Source: Yinghuangia elevatio (GTDB lineage Bacteria > Actinomycetota > Actinomycetes > Streptomycetales > Streptomycetaceae). Taken from it: a stretch of DNA of 64,000 nt. Below, piece after piece: positions 42,577-50,433 of the stretch. Location of the stretch: positions 1 to 64,000 of the forward strand of contig NZ_JBEZFP010000002.1 of the NCBI RefSeq assembly GCF_040649515.1. The letters run 5' to 3'. A model generated the notes under the pieces. That model ran no database searches, was not told the origin of the DNA, and saw only the letters and a list, made by a program, of their open reading frames with translations. Within the stretch, counting starts at the first letter, position 1. Every line of letters begins with the position of its first letter. A program made the position numbers and the translations under genes.

Positions 42577-45537
42577 CTACACCTCAGCCCGCAGCCGCAT
42601 CAATTCGCGGCGCGAGCCGATCCCGAGCTTCGGGTACGCCTTGTACAGGTGGTACTCGACCGTCCTGCGGCTCAGGAACAACTGGGCCGCGATGTCCTGA
42701 TTGCTCGCGCCGCCCGCCGCCAGACGTACGACCTGGAGCTCCTGCGGCGTGAGAGCGTCGAGGGCGGCAGCCGCGACAGCCGTCGGCTCGGCCGCGACGG
42801 CGGCCTGCGTACCCCGCTCGCCGGCCGCCCGTAGTTCGCCGCGCGCCCGTTCCGCCCACGGGGCCGCGCCCAGCCGTGCGAAGCGCGCCTCGGCGGAGCG
42901 CAGGACCGTGCGCGCATCCGTGCGGCGCCGTGCCCGCCGCAACCATTCCCCGTACAACAGTTCGGTGCGAGCGAACTCGAACGGCCTGGTGGCCACCGCA
43001 TGTTCCTCGATTGCCGCAGCGAACAGCCGTTCGACATCGTTCTCCCCGGCCTCAATCGACACGAGCGCCCGGCAGCGCAGCGCGACCGCCCGAGGCCACG
43101 CGACAGGCGAAGCTTCTGCCCACGCGAGAAACCTGGGCAGGTGCTTCGCGGCACGGTCCGGGTGGCCCGCGCGTACCGCCGCCTCGACCAGGTCCGGGAC
43201 GGCCAATGCGGTCAACGCAACGTGGCCCGCCGGGTCCTCGGCGATGGCCGCGAGCCGGGTCAACGCCTCCTCGTAGCGTCCGAGTCCGAGGTCCAGAAGT
43301 GCGAAGGCCGCATCATCGGCAATTTGCCCATGCGCGTCGGCGATCGCCCGGCAGCGCGCTTCGTCGCCCGCAACCGCAGCGACGCGCAGGCTGATCCGCT
43401 GCAAGTCGTCGACGGCGTGCGCCTGCCGGGTCTCGCGCGCGAAGCCGAGCGCCTCGACCACCGTCGCCTCGGCGTCACGGTGCCGACCGGCCGCGAACTG
43501 CCCACGCGCCAGCCCGGCGAGGACGTCGGGCAGAGCGCTCACGGTGCCCCACGCCCGGCAGCGCGCCGCCTCGGCCTCGGCGAACTCGGCCACCGCAACG
43601 TCGTCGCCGAGGATCCGTGCCACGTGTGCCGCAAACATGCGGTCGATCAACGACTGGGAGGGGTGGGCGCGTTCGCGCTCGACGAGAGCCGTCATCGGGG
43701 GAACGCCGACCTCCGGATCGCCCACGGGCTCGGACGCGGCCAACTCGGCCATCCCCCGGATCGCCGCAGTGATCGGCGCTCGCGGGGCACTGCGCCCTGC
43801 CAACTCCGCGACTTGGCCGAGCGTTTGGCCATCACCCGAGAACCACGCGTACCCTGCCGCGATCGTGAGGAGCGTGCCGGCCGTTCCGGATTCGGCGTCG
43901 CTGTTGCCGCCGTGTCCTGCCCCGTCCGCGCCGCCGACGATCCGCTCGGCCGCGGTGGCCAACACCCGTGCCGCGCGGCGCGGTCGGCCCCGGAAGTTCT
44001 CCGCTGTCGCATCGATCATCGCCAAGGCGCCGCGCGTGACCGGGTCGTCGGTCAACTCCGCGGCGAGGCGCGAGAACTCGACCGCCTGGTCAGTCTGCCC
44101 GCCGACGATCGCGGCCTGCGCCGCTCGCATCAACAGCCTTGCCTGCTCGGCACGTTCCGGCGCCAGGCGGGCGGCTTGCCGGTACGCGTCAGCCGTCACG
44201 CCGCCGCGCGCCCACGCCTGATCGGCGGCCCGCTCCATCGCCGCGGCCAGGTCGGCGTCGGGACCGGTGGCAGCGAGAGCCAGATGCCACACGGCCGCCG
44301 GGACCGGATCGGCGGCTGGGGCGGCATCCCGCCTGCTACCTACTCGACCGGGCGTACCGCGCCCCGTCACGAGCCGCCCCGCTCCCAACTTCCCATCGGG
44401 CCCACCGTCGACCACCTCACCTACGACATCAACGACTTCACCCTCGCCAGGGCCATCGGACCCGCCGTCAGAAGCGCTGTCATAGTTGTCGGTCAGAGCG
44501 TCGGCGAGGGCACGGTGCGCGTTGACCCGCTCGGTGAGCGTCGCGTCCTGGTACGCCGTCGACCGGATGAGCGGGTGCCGGAACGCGTACGTCTCACCGG
44601 TCACCACCAAAACGTCCGCCTCCACCGCGGTGTCCAGGTCGCCGAGTTGGCAGCCTAGGCTGCGTGCCGCGGTGAGCAAGGTGCCGATCTCGTTGCTCCC
44701 ATGCGCCGCTGCCACGGTGACGAGCCGCCTGGCACCCGGGGCGAGTTCCACCAGGCGCCCGCGGAACGTCCGCGCGGCGGCGTCCCGGGCACCGAGCGCG
44801 GCAGGCAGCGGCGCTGCGCCGGCCCGCTGCGCGGCATTCAGCGCCGCCGCCAACTCATGGATAGCGAGCGGGTTTCCGGATGACTCGGCGAGGATGCGCG
44901 CACGTACCGTCGCCGCAACATCGGGGGAGTGCACGGCCAGAGCGGCGGCCGCGGACTCCGCGTCCAGCGGGGGAGGAGTCAGCGTCGGGATCCCGGTAAG
45001 GCTGCCCGCCGCTCCGGCGGCCGTCTCGGCTTCGTCGTCCCGGACCGCGAAGAGCATGGCCACGCGCTCGGCCGCCAGCCTGCGCGCCGCAAACCCCAGT
45101 GCCGCCGCCGACGGTACGTCCAGCCACTGCACGTCGTCGACGACGCACAACACCGGTTCGGATTCGGCGAGTTCGCCGAGCAAGGTGAGCAGCCCGAGAC
45201 CGACCAGCAGTCGGGCGTCGTCGGTCGGCTGCGCGAGGCCGAACGCCCCACGCAGCGCCGCCGCCTGAGGCTCCGGCAGCTCCGCGATCCGGTCGAGCGC
45301 CGGAGCAAGGAGCTGATGCAGTGCGGCGAACGGCAACCCGGCCTCGGACTCGATCCCCGTCGTGCGCAGTACGCGGAAATCGCGGGCATCCTGGGCGTAC
45401 GCCACCGCCTCGCCGAGCAGCGCCGTCTTACCGATCCCCGGCGGACCGGTGAGGGACAGCGCCGAGCCCCGCCCACCGCGTGCATCGTCGATCACACGCG
45501 CAAGCGCGGCCACCTCGCCACCACGTCCGAAAAGCAT
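42577..45537 (-). CDS. LAL-type LuxR-family transcriptional regulator with AAA ATPase domain
   Basis: A 986-residue regulator of the large ATP-binding LuxR group. Walker A is G-P-P-G-I-G-K-T (residues 31-38) and Walker B L-C-V-V-D-D-V-Q-W (about 130-138) in the N-terminal NTPase domain; the middle 600 residues are helical, TPR-like; residues about 925-985 form the LuxR helix-turn-helix, with L-T-P-Q-E-L-Q-V-V and L-S-R-R-T-V-E-Y-H-L. LAL proteins usually activate secondary-metabolite or sugar-use operons and are often inside the cluster they control. It is upstream of and in the same direction as the ketosynthase-ACP group, separated by the repeat-rich gap. No TTA codon was noticed, but I did not check every codon. 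Confidence 0.92.
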   Translation of the reverse strand: MLFGRGGEVAALARVIDDARGGRGSALSLTGPPGIGKTALLGEAVAYAQDARDFRVLRTTGIESEAGLPFAALHQLLAPALDRIAELPEPQAAALRGAFGLAQPTDDARLLVGLGLLTLLGELAESEPVLCVVDDVQWLDVPSAAALGFAARRLAAERVAMLFAVRDDEAETAAGAAGSLTGIPTLTPPPLDAESAAAALAVHSPDVAATVRARILAESSGNPLAIHELAAALNAAQRAGAAPLPAALGARDAAARTFRGRLVELAPGARRLVTVAAAHGSNEIGTLLTAARSLGCQLGDLDTAVEADVLVVTGETYAFRHPLIRSTAYQDATLTERVNAHRALADALTDNYDSASDGGSDGPGEGEVVDVVGEVVDGGPDGKLGAGRLVTGRGTPGRVGSRRDAAPAADPVPAAVWHLALAATGPDADLAAAMERAADQAWARGGVTADAYRQAARLAPERAEQARLLMRAAQAAIVGGQTDQAVEFSRLAAELTDDPVTRGALAMIDATAENFRGRPRRAARVLATAAERIVGGADGAGHGGNSDAESGTAGTLLTIAAGYAWFSGDGQTLGQVAELAGRSAPRAPITAAIRGMAELAASEPVGDPEVGVPPMTALVERERAHPSQSLIDRMFAAHVARILGDDVAVAEFAEAEAARCRAWGTVSALPDVLAGLARGQFAAGRHRDAEATVVEALGFARETRQAHAVDDLQRISLRVAAVAGDEARCRAIADAHGQIADDAAFALLDLGLGRYEEALTRLAAIAEDPAGHVALTALAVPDLVEAAVRAGHPDRAAKHLPRFLAWAEASPVAWPRAVALRCRALVSIEAGENDVERLFAAAIEEHAVATRPFEFARTELLYGEWLRRARRRTDARTVLRSAEARFARLGAAPWAERARGELRAAGERGTQAAVAAEPTAVAAAALDALTPQELQVVRLAAGGASNQDIAAQLFLSRRTVEYHLYKAYPKLGIGSRRELMRLRAEV

Positions 45538-46135
45538 CCCTCGAGCCTAGTCGTGCCCTGCCAACCCCTATGTCGACGCGGACAACGGCCTGATTTCAGC
45601 CCCGCACGTGAATCCCTACAGTTCCGAATCCCCACAGTCCCGCTGTCCCGCACCGCACACAGTCCGGCACCCCGGAACTCCCGCCCCCGCGTATTCGCAG
45701 ACCCCGCGCGTACGTCGCCATCCCGTCCGCATCCCGCCCCCACCACGGCCACGATTCCGAGACGCCCCCTGCGCGAGCCGCACAACCACAATCCCGCCGC
45801 GCACACGCGACCGCCGCCTGAACCAACACCGCCTCGCCACGCCCGCAGCCCTGAGCCCGACCGCCCATTGGGCCGTCTCACCGCCACGTGCGCCCCCACC
45901 GCACCGCCGACCCGGGCCGAACCGCGCCCCAGCGCCACCCATACGGCTCCGCCCAGCCGCCCCGCAGCTGGTCCGCCATCCCCATGCAGCGCCGCCCACA
46001 TGCCGCCCGCCCAGGCTGCGCCGCCCGCACGCCCGCACGCACGCCCAGAGGCCCAGGGCCGCACGCCCGCCCTGAGGCCAGACCCACCCTTGCCGACGGC
46101 GCACCCAACTGATCCGCCCAAGAGCCCCCTCCGAA
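45538..46135. other. C-rich intergenic region without a supported gene
   Basis: About 600 bases between the LAL regulator and the converging-side flavin reductase gene. The plus strand is C-rich with very few runs of G. Open frames on both strands are low-complexity (Pro/Ala/Arg or Gly/Arg) with no ribosome sites, so I consider it noncoding. Its composition resembles the 41690-42576 gap on the other side of the same gene. Confidence 0.5.
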
Positions 46136-47395
46136 TCAACTCCCAGCGGTCAACACCCGATCACCGTCCGATAGCCCATCCCTCACCCCCGCCTCGAATG
46201 CCGTCTGCTCCCCGGCCAGTTGCCCACTCTCTGCCCCAACCCCCACCCCAGGCCCCGAACCCGACCCGGGCCCAGACCGCGTCCCTATCCCCGCCCCCAT
46301 CTCTCCAACGGCCGCCGGGTAGTCGACGTACCCCTCCGCCCCACCGCCGTACACGTTCTCCGTCGCGGGCGCCGCCAACGGCACACCGCCTCGCAGGCGC
46401 GCGGGCAAGTCGGGATTGGTGATGAACAGCCGTCCGAACGCCACGAGATCGGCGCTGCCGTCAGCCACCAACCGCGCCCCGACGTCCGGGCTGCTCGGCG
46501 CGGGGCCGTTGTGATTGGCGATCAGCGTCCCGGACCACCGTCGCCGCATCTCCGAAACCGCCTCGAACTCGCCGCGCTTCAGCACATGCAGGTACGCAAG
46601 TCCCAGTGGTGCCACGGCCTCCACCAACGCGCCGTACGTCGCCGCAGGATCCGCCTCGGCAATCTGGTTCTCGTCGTTCCCCGGCGAGACGCGCAACCCG
46701 ACACGCTCCGCGCCCACGGCCGCCGCGACCGCCTCGGTCACCTCGACCGCGAAGCGCAACCGGCCGTTCAGCGATCCGCCGTACGCGTCCGTCCGCCGGT
46801 TGGTGTTCTCCGCAAGGAACTGCTGCACCAAGTAGCCGTTGGCGCCGTGGATTTCCACCCCGTCGAACCCGGCCGCCACGGCGACCTCCGCCGCGCGCGC
46901 GAAGTCCCGTACCGTCTCCGCAATTTCCTCCGCCGTGAGCGGACGCGGCGTCACATGGGCGACCCACCCGTCCCGCGTGAAAATCTGCGGCCCGTCGATC
47001 CGTACCGCCGATGGCGCCACGGGCAACGCGCCTTCCGGCAGGACAAGCGGATGCGTCATGCGCCCCACATGCCACAGCTGTGCGTAGATCGTGCCGCCCT
47101 CCTCGTGCACGGCCTCGGTCACGGCCCGCCACGCGGCACCCTGTTCCTCGCTGTGGATCCCGGGGATCCCGGGGCCGCCCTTCGCGAGCGGATTGACGTA
47201 CGCCCCCTCGGTTATCAACAGCCCTGCGCCCGCCCGCTGCCGGTAGTACTCGGGCGTCAGCGGGCTCGGCACCCCGCTCACATCGTGCGCCCGCCCCCGT
47301 GTCATGGGCGCCATCGCGACGCGATTCGCCAACTCGCGCCCACCCACCGAAACCGACGCCAACAACCGCTCGTACGCACCCACTGCTGTCTCCAT
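46136..47395 (-). CDS. Old Yellow Enzyme-family alkene reductase
   Basis: A 419-residue FMN enzyme reducing activated alkenes with NAD(P)H. Features: A-P-M-T-R-G-R near residue 30, Q-L-W-H-V-G-R-M near residue 100, H-G-A-N-G-Y-L near residue 183 (substrate-binding His and Asn), D-A-Y-G-G-S near residue 205 and F-G-R-L-F-I-T-N near residue 323. The last about 50 residues are an unusual Gly/Ser/Pro-rich extension beyond the family's usual end. It starts at ATG 47395. A RidA-family gene lies 61 bases upstream on the same strand, probably in one operon under the nearby MarR protein. Confidence 0.92.
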   Translation of the reverse strand: METAVGAYERLLASVSVGGRELANRVAMAPMTRGRAHDVSGVPSPLTPEYYRQRAGAGLLITEGAYVNPLAKGGPGIPGIHSEEQGAAWRAVTEAVHEEGGTIYAQLWHVGRMTHPLVLPEGALPVAPSAVRIDGPQIFTRDGWVAHVTPRPLTAEEIAETVRDFARAAEVAVAAGFDGVEIHGANGYLVQQFLAENTNRRTDAYGGSLNGRLRFAVEVTEAVAAAVGAERVGLRVSPGNDENQIAEADPAATYGALVEAVAPLGLAYLHVLKRGEFEAVSEMRRRWSGTLIANHNGPAPSSPDVGARLVADGSADLVAFGRLFITNPDLPARLRGGVPLAAPATENVYGGGAEGYVDYPAAVGEMGAGIGTRSGPGSGSGPGVGVGAESGQLAGEQTAFEAGVRDGLSDGDRVLTAGS

Positions 47396-47456
47396 CTCCG
47401 GTTCCCTGATCGTCTTTCCCGCTCGTCCCGAGCCTCTGCTCCGCTGATCCGCCGCT

Positions 47457-47906
47457 TCAGTCCTGCCGGCGGTCCAAGGCGACGACCTCCACCTCGATGA
47501 GCCAGTCGGGCTGGGCCAGGGCCACGACCTCGATCAGCGTGTCCGCCGGATAGGGCTTCACCAGGAACTCCTCGCGCAGCTCGATGAGTTGATCCAGATG
47601 GCTGGCCATGTCACGGACGAAGATCCCGACCTTCACCACGTCCGCGAACGTCAGTCCCGCCGCCTCGAGCACCCGCTGCAGGTTCCGGAACGCCTGCCGC
47701 CCCTGCGCCAGAAACCCGCCTTCCACCGTCCTGCCGTCCTCGGTGAAGCCGGCCTGGCCGGACACGTACACAAGGCCCCCCGCCCGCACCGCCTGCGAAA
47801 TCTTGTACGACTCGTACCAGTCCGGCTCCGTGGCGATCCGCTCGATCCGCCCGTCCTCCGAGACCCACTCGCGCCCGGTCTTCGCCGCCGCCGTCACCGC
47901 AGTCAT
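47457..47906 (-). CDS. RidA-family protein (enamine/imine deaminase-like)
   Basis: A 149-residue member of the RidA/YjgF superfamily, trimeric proteins that hydrolyse reactive enamines or imines. Y-V-S-G-Q-A-G near residue 49, V-K-V-G-I-F-V-R-D-M near residue 96 and P-D-W-L-I-E-V-E-V-V-A near residue 133 mark the fold; the usual catalytic Arg near the end is not in the standard R-x-x-x-E-I context, so it may be of a divergent subgroup. ATG at 47906 is preferred to an upstream in-frame GTG. It is divergent from a MarR gene and upstream of the flavin reductase gene. Confidence 0.88.
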   Translation of the reverse strand: MTAVTAAAKTGREWVSEDGRIERIATEPDWYESYKISQAVRAGGLVYVSGQAGFTEDGRTVEGGFLAQGRQAFRNLQRVLEAAGLTFADVVKVGIFVRDMASHLDQLIELREEFLVKPYPADTLIEVVALAQPDWLIEVEVVALDRRQD

Positions 47907-47951
47907 GGCACACACGTCCTCTCGTCAGATCCATGCTCATACATTTATTGC

Positions 47952-47981
47952 TTGCACATGCATATGTTGTGCATGCATGTA
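47952..47981. promoter_or_regulatory. Tandem 15-bp operator-like repeats between ridA-like and marR-like genes
   Basis: TTGCACATGCATATG (47952-47966) and TTGTGCATGCATGTA (47967-47981) share TTG-N2-CATGCAT and sit in an AT-rich 122-base divergent gap. The position fits a site for the adjacent MarR protein. Confidence 0.55.
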
Positions 47982-48028
47982 AGCTCGTGTCAACAGGCAA
48001 TCCGAACCGACCGCAGAGGAGGGCACCC

Positions 48029-48436
48029 ATGGACCCGGCCCGATGGGACGAACTCACAACCCTCCACGCCCGCGTCGAACACGACCTCGAACGAGCCCTC
48101 AAGCGCACCCACAACCTCGGGCTCTCCGAGTACCGCGCGCTCTGCCACCTCTCCACCGCCCACGACGGCGAACTCCGCATGCAGGACCTCGCGGCCCGCA
48201 TCGGCCTCAACCAGAGCTCCGTGAGCCGCCTCGCCGCCCGCCTCGAAGCCGACGGCCTCACCCGCCGCGACCTCTGCCCCGCCGACCGCCGCGGCGTCTA
48301 CACCGTCATCACCGACGAAGGCCGGCGTACGCAGTCCGCCGCCGCCCCGACCTACACCGAGGTCCTGACCGCGTCCCTGGCAACCCAGGCCACGACCCCC
48401 GCCTTGGCCCCCCTGGTCACGGCCCTCCTGGCCTGA
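48029..48436 (+). CDS. MarR-family transcriptional regulator
   Basis: A 135-residue winged-helix regulator with L-S-E-Y-R-A-L-C-H-L near residue 31, the recognition part L-N-Q-S-S-V-S-R-L-A-A-R-L near residue 63 and the wing P-A-D-R-R-G-V-Y-T-V. GAGGAGGG precedes the ATG. Divergent from the RidA/alkene-reductase pair across an AT-rich gap containing repeated half-sites, so it probably represses them and itself. MarR proteins with OYE partners often sense electrophiles; this is inference. Confidence 0.9.
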   Translation: MDPARWDELTTLHARVEHDLERALKRTHNLGLSEYRALCHLSTAHDGELRMQDLAARIGLNQSSVSRLAARLEADGLTRRDLCPADRRGVYTVITDEGRRTQSAAAPTYTEVLTASLATQATTPALAPLVTALLA

Positions 48437-48462
48437 CCCCGGCCCGGTACGGAGTCCCTCCT

Positions 48463-48542
48463 CACGCGCCTGCGGGCCCACGCGCCTGCGGGCCCACGCG
48501 CCTGCGGGCCCACGCGCCTGCGGGCCCACCCGCCTGCGGGCC
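48463..48542. repeat. Five-copy 16-bp tandem repeat
   Basis: Units CACGCGCCTGCGGGCC start at 48463, 48479, 48495 and 48511 (identical) and 48527 (one change). It lies directly after the MarR gene and could form several GC-rich hairpins, possibly doubling as a terminator. Confidence 0.92.
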
Positions 48543-48613
48543 CCACCCGCCCTGCGCGCCTGAGCCCCCGCCTGCGTGCCACCCACCCGCCTCCCCGCCC
48601 CGCGGGGCTCCCC

Positions 48614-48802
48614 CTACCGCTTCAAGGCCCGATACCGCTTGAGCAGCGCAGTGACCCGCGCGTAGTTCGCCGCACCGTTCAGCTCGACGAGCAGATCATC
48701 AGGACACAGCTCGTACAGCTCACCCCACCACCGCTGCCGCTTGTTGTCCCAGATCCGATATCCGCCCGGCACCCCACGCGCCACGTACCGCCGCCGACTC
48801 AC
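48614..48802 (-). CDS. Small basic hypothetical protein, 62 residues
   Basis: A short protein starting S-R-R-R-Y-V-A-R and containing G-G-Y-R-I-W-D-N-K and W-W-G-E-L-Y-E-L-C-P-D, ending in a basic helix L-L-K-R-Y-R-A-L-K-R. The aromatic W-D-N-K / W-W-G pattern looks like a small globular domain; similar short proteins occur in streptomycetes without known role. The GTG at 48802 is preceded by GGGAG. It lies 37 bases after a YciI-like gene on the same strand. Confidence 0.6.
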   Translation of the reverse strand: MSRRRYVARGVPGGYRIWDNKRQRWWGELYELCPDDLLVELNGAANYARVTALLKRYRALKR

Positions 48803-48839
48803 AACTCCCGCCCCTGACAACGACTTTTGATGACCTCAC

Positions 48840-49145
48840 TCAGGGGCGAACGGCAGCGAACGACGGCCCAACTCGGCACGGCTGAACGTCGATCCGCTCC
48901 CACACACCACCCGTCACATACGGCTCCACCTTCAGCCAGGCGTCGAGCTCGTCCCGCGACGGGAAGTCCAGTACGAGCATGGACCCGATCATCCGGTCGG
49001 CGCCGTCCAGAATCGCCGTACCGAAGAGCATGCTCCCCGCGGCGACCATCGCGTCCCCCAGCCGGACATGGTCGTCCCGTACGCGCATTCTCCGTTCCAA
49101 AGCCTGCTCGTCGGTGCCGTCGTACGCCACCAAAAGAAACTGCAC
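48840..49145 (-). CDS. YciI-like family protein
   Basis: A 101-residue protein of the YCII-related dimeric alpha/beta fold. It starts with the strand Q-F-L-L-V-A-Y-D-G, followed by the helix R-R-M-R-V-R-D-D-H, M-L-F-G-T-A-I-L-D, and D-E-L-D-A-W-L-K-V-E-P-Y-V-T-G-G-V-W near residue 70, the classic end of the domain. The conserved His (here in R-D-D-H) is present. GTG start at 49145 after GGAGG. Function of the family is mostly unknown. Confidence 0.8.
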   Translation of the reverse strand: MQFLLVAYDGTDEQALERRMRVRDDHVRLGDAMVAAGSMLFGTAILDGADRMIGSMLVLDFPSRDELDAWLKVEPYVTGGVWERIDVQPCRVGPSFAAVRP

Positions 49146-49203
49146 GCACCCTCCCAAGCCGTCCGCCTAGCATGTCGATCTCTTCGAACCGACAGGGGCA
49201 AGC

Positions 49204-49622
49204 ATGCCGGACGCAACACAACGCAGCGCCCTGCAATTGCCGGACGGCTCGTGGTGGGACTGGGAGGTACTCACCTGGGCCCCGCCCAGTTCCGCCTTGC
49301 GGCCGGGTACGACCTGACGTACCACCACGGTCTGGAACTGGTCTTCCACGAACCGACGTTCGTCAGCTGCCCGTCCGCCTTCTCCGACGCCACCTTCCGC
49401 GCCCCGTCCCCCGACGAGCTTCTGCAACTGTCCCGTCAACTGGGGGAGGAGCCGCCCGTCGTGGTCGCATTCGAGGCCGACGCCGGCGGCTCCGAGCCCA
49501 CGTCGTGCCTCATCGCGGCGGAACGACTCGACGTCGTGCACGAAACGGTCCTGAGGTACTGGCGCGACGACGCCGCCCCCGACCAGCGCTTCGCCCCCTG
49601 GGCAAAACCGCCCACTCCCTGA
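49204..49622 (+). pseudogene. Frameshifted hypothetical gene
   Basis: From ATG 49204 the frame reads M-P-D-A-T-Q-R-S, then L-P-D-G-S-W-W-D-W-E-V, and stops at about 49317. From about 49290 on, the frame one base back continues smoothly as A-G-Y-D-L-T-Y-H-H-G-L-E-L to a stop at 49620-49622, with host-like codon use. A single-base deletion between about 49270 and 49300 would explain both halves; the joined product would be about 139 residues. No function recognised. A sequencing error cannot be excluded. Confidence 0.5.
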
Positions 49623-49682
49623 CCCCCGCACCTCACCCCACCAACTCGAAGCCGCTCTCAGAGCCAAGGAACCGACCGACGA

Positions 49683-49790
49683 TTACCAGTCACGCCATTC
49701 GTCAGTCAGCTCGTACCGCTCCCGCCTCTGACGAGCCATCAGCCCCGCGACATCCACACCGACGTCCTCAAGGGATTCGATGGTGATCAA
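49683..49790 (-). CDS. Possible 35-residue ORF
   Basis: From a TTG at 49790 to TAA at 49683 the frame encodes I-T-I-E-S-L-E-D-V-G-V-D-V-A-G-L-M followed by a basic-acidic end E-L-T-D-E-W-R-D-W. The text looks protein-like and follows the next small ORF by 16 bases, but the start signal is poor. It may be a small antitoxin-like protein or a gene fragment. Confidence 0.25.
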   Translation of the reverse strand: MITIESLEDVGVDVAGLMARQRRERYELTDEWRDW

Positions 49791-49806
49791 CCCCGGGGTC
49801 GGCCGA

Positions 49807-49998
49807 TCACGCGAGCGCAGCCTCGACTTCGCCGAGCAGTTCTGCCAGCACCACGGCTACGGACGCCCCGTCCGGAACGTTCAGAACCCGTGGGATCCGC
49901 GCACCGGACACGACATCCGCGAACTCCGCCACGGCCTCGCCGGTGTCCCAGACGATCAACTGCCCCATCGCCACGGCCCCACGCGCGTCCTCTCCCAT
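49807..49998 (-). CDS. Small hypothetical protein, up to 63 residues
   Basis: ATG at 49998 (alternative ATG at 49968) to TGA at 49807. The text I-V-W-D-T-G-E-A-V-A-E-F-A-D and V-P-D-G-A-S-V-A-V-V-L is protein-like with GC-rich third positions. Whether it is an intact small gene or the end of a lost larger gene cannot be told. An IS256-type transposase tail follows on the other strand 80 bases away. Confidence 0.35.
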   Translation of the reverse strand: MGEDARGAVAMGQLIVWDTGEAVAEFADVVSGARIPRVLNVPDGASVAVVLAELLGEVEAALA

Positions 49999-50078
49999 GC
50001 CGGGACCCAGGGTGACGCCTCGCTTTGAGCGTGGACGAGACCGGTTGGGCCCCCGCAACGGAATCCGCCAACTGCGGC

Positions 50079-50258
50079 CCCCGCGCGGCCCGCGGGCACT
50101 TACCCATCGATCAGGCCGCCCTCAAATGCGTCTACATGGCCATCATGTCCCTCGACCCCACCGGCACCAGTCGCAAACGCTGGACCATGCACTGGAAAGC
50201 CGCATCCAACGCCTTCGACATCGCCTTCGACGGACGCCTGTCCGCCACACGCAACTGA
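50079..50258 (+). mobile_element. C-terminal remnant of an IS256-family (Mutator-type) transposase
   Basis: Translated from about 50079: H-L-P-I-D-Q-A-A-L-K-C-V-Y-M, then R-W-T-M-H-W-K-A-A-S-N-A-F and F-D-G-R-L. This is the standard end of IS256-family transposases (P-x-x-Q-A-A-L-K-x-L-Y, W-K-x-A-L-N-A-F). Only about 58 residues remain; the catalytic domain is absent, and no inverted repeat was found. It marks an old insertion at the edge of the accessory region. Confidence 0.7.
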
Positions 50259-50433
50259 CCCCCACACCAACCCCGTTACACCGTTCGATTTACAGACCCT
50301 CATTGGCGGGCGTGTGCCGCCCCGAGTGTGGTGTTCGGGCGCTGCGGAACGTCGGGTTGTGACGCGCGGCGCCGCCGGGGCGTCGGTAGGGGTGACGGGG
50401 CGGGGACGCTGCCCCGGGACCGAGGGGATTTCC

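Noticed and set aside
45608..46075. Open frames in the gap after the LAL regulator
   Set aside because: Low-complexity products on both strands and no ribosome site; composition is skewed like other noncoding gaps.
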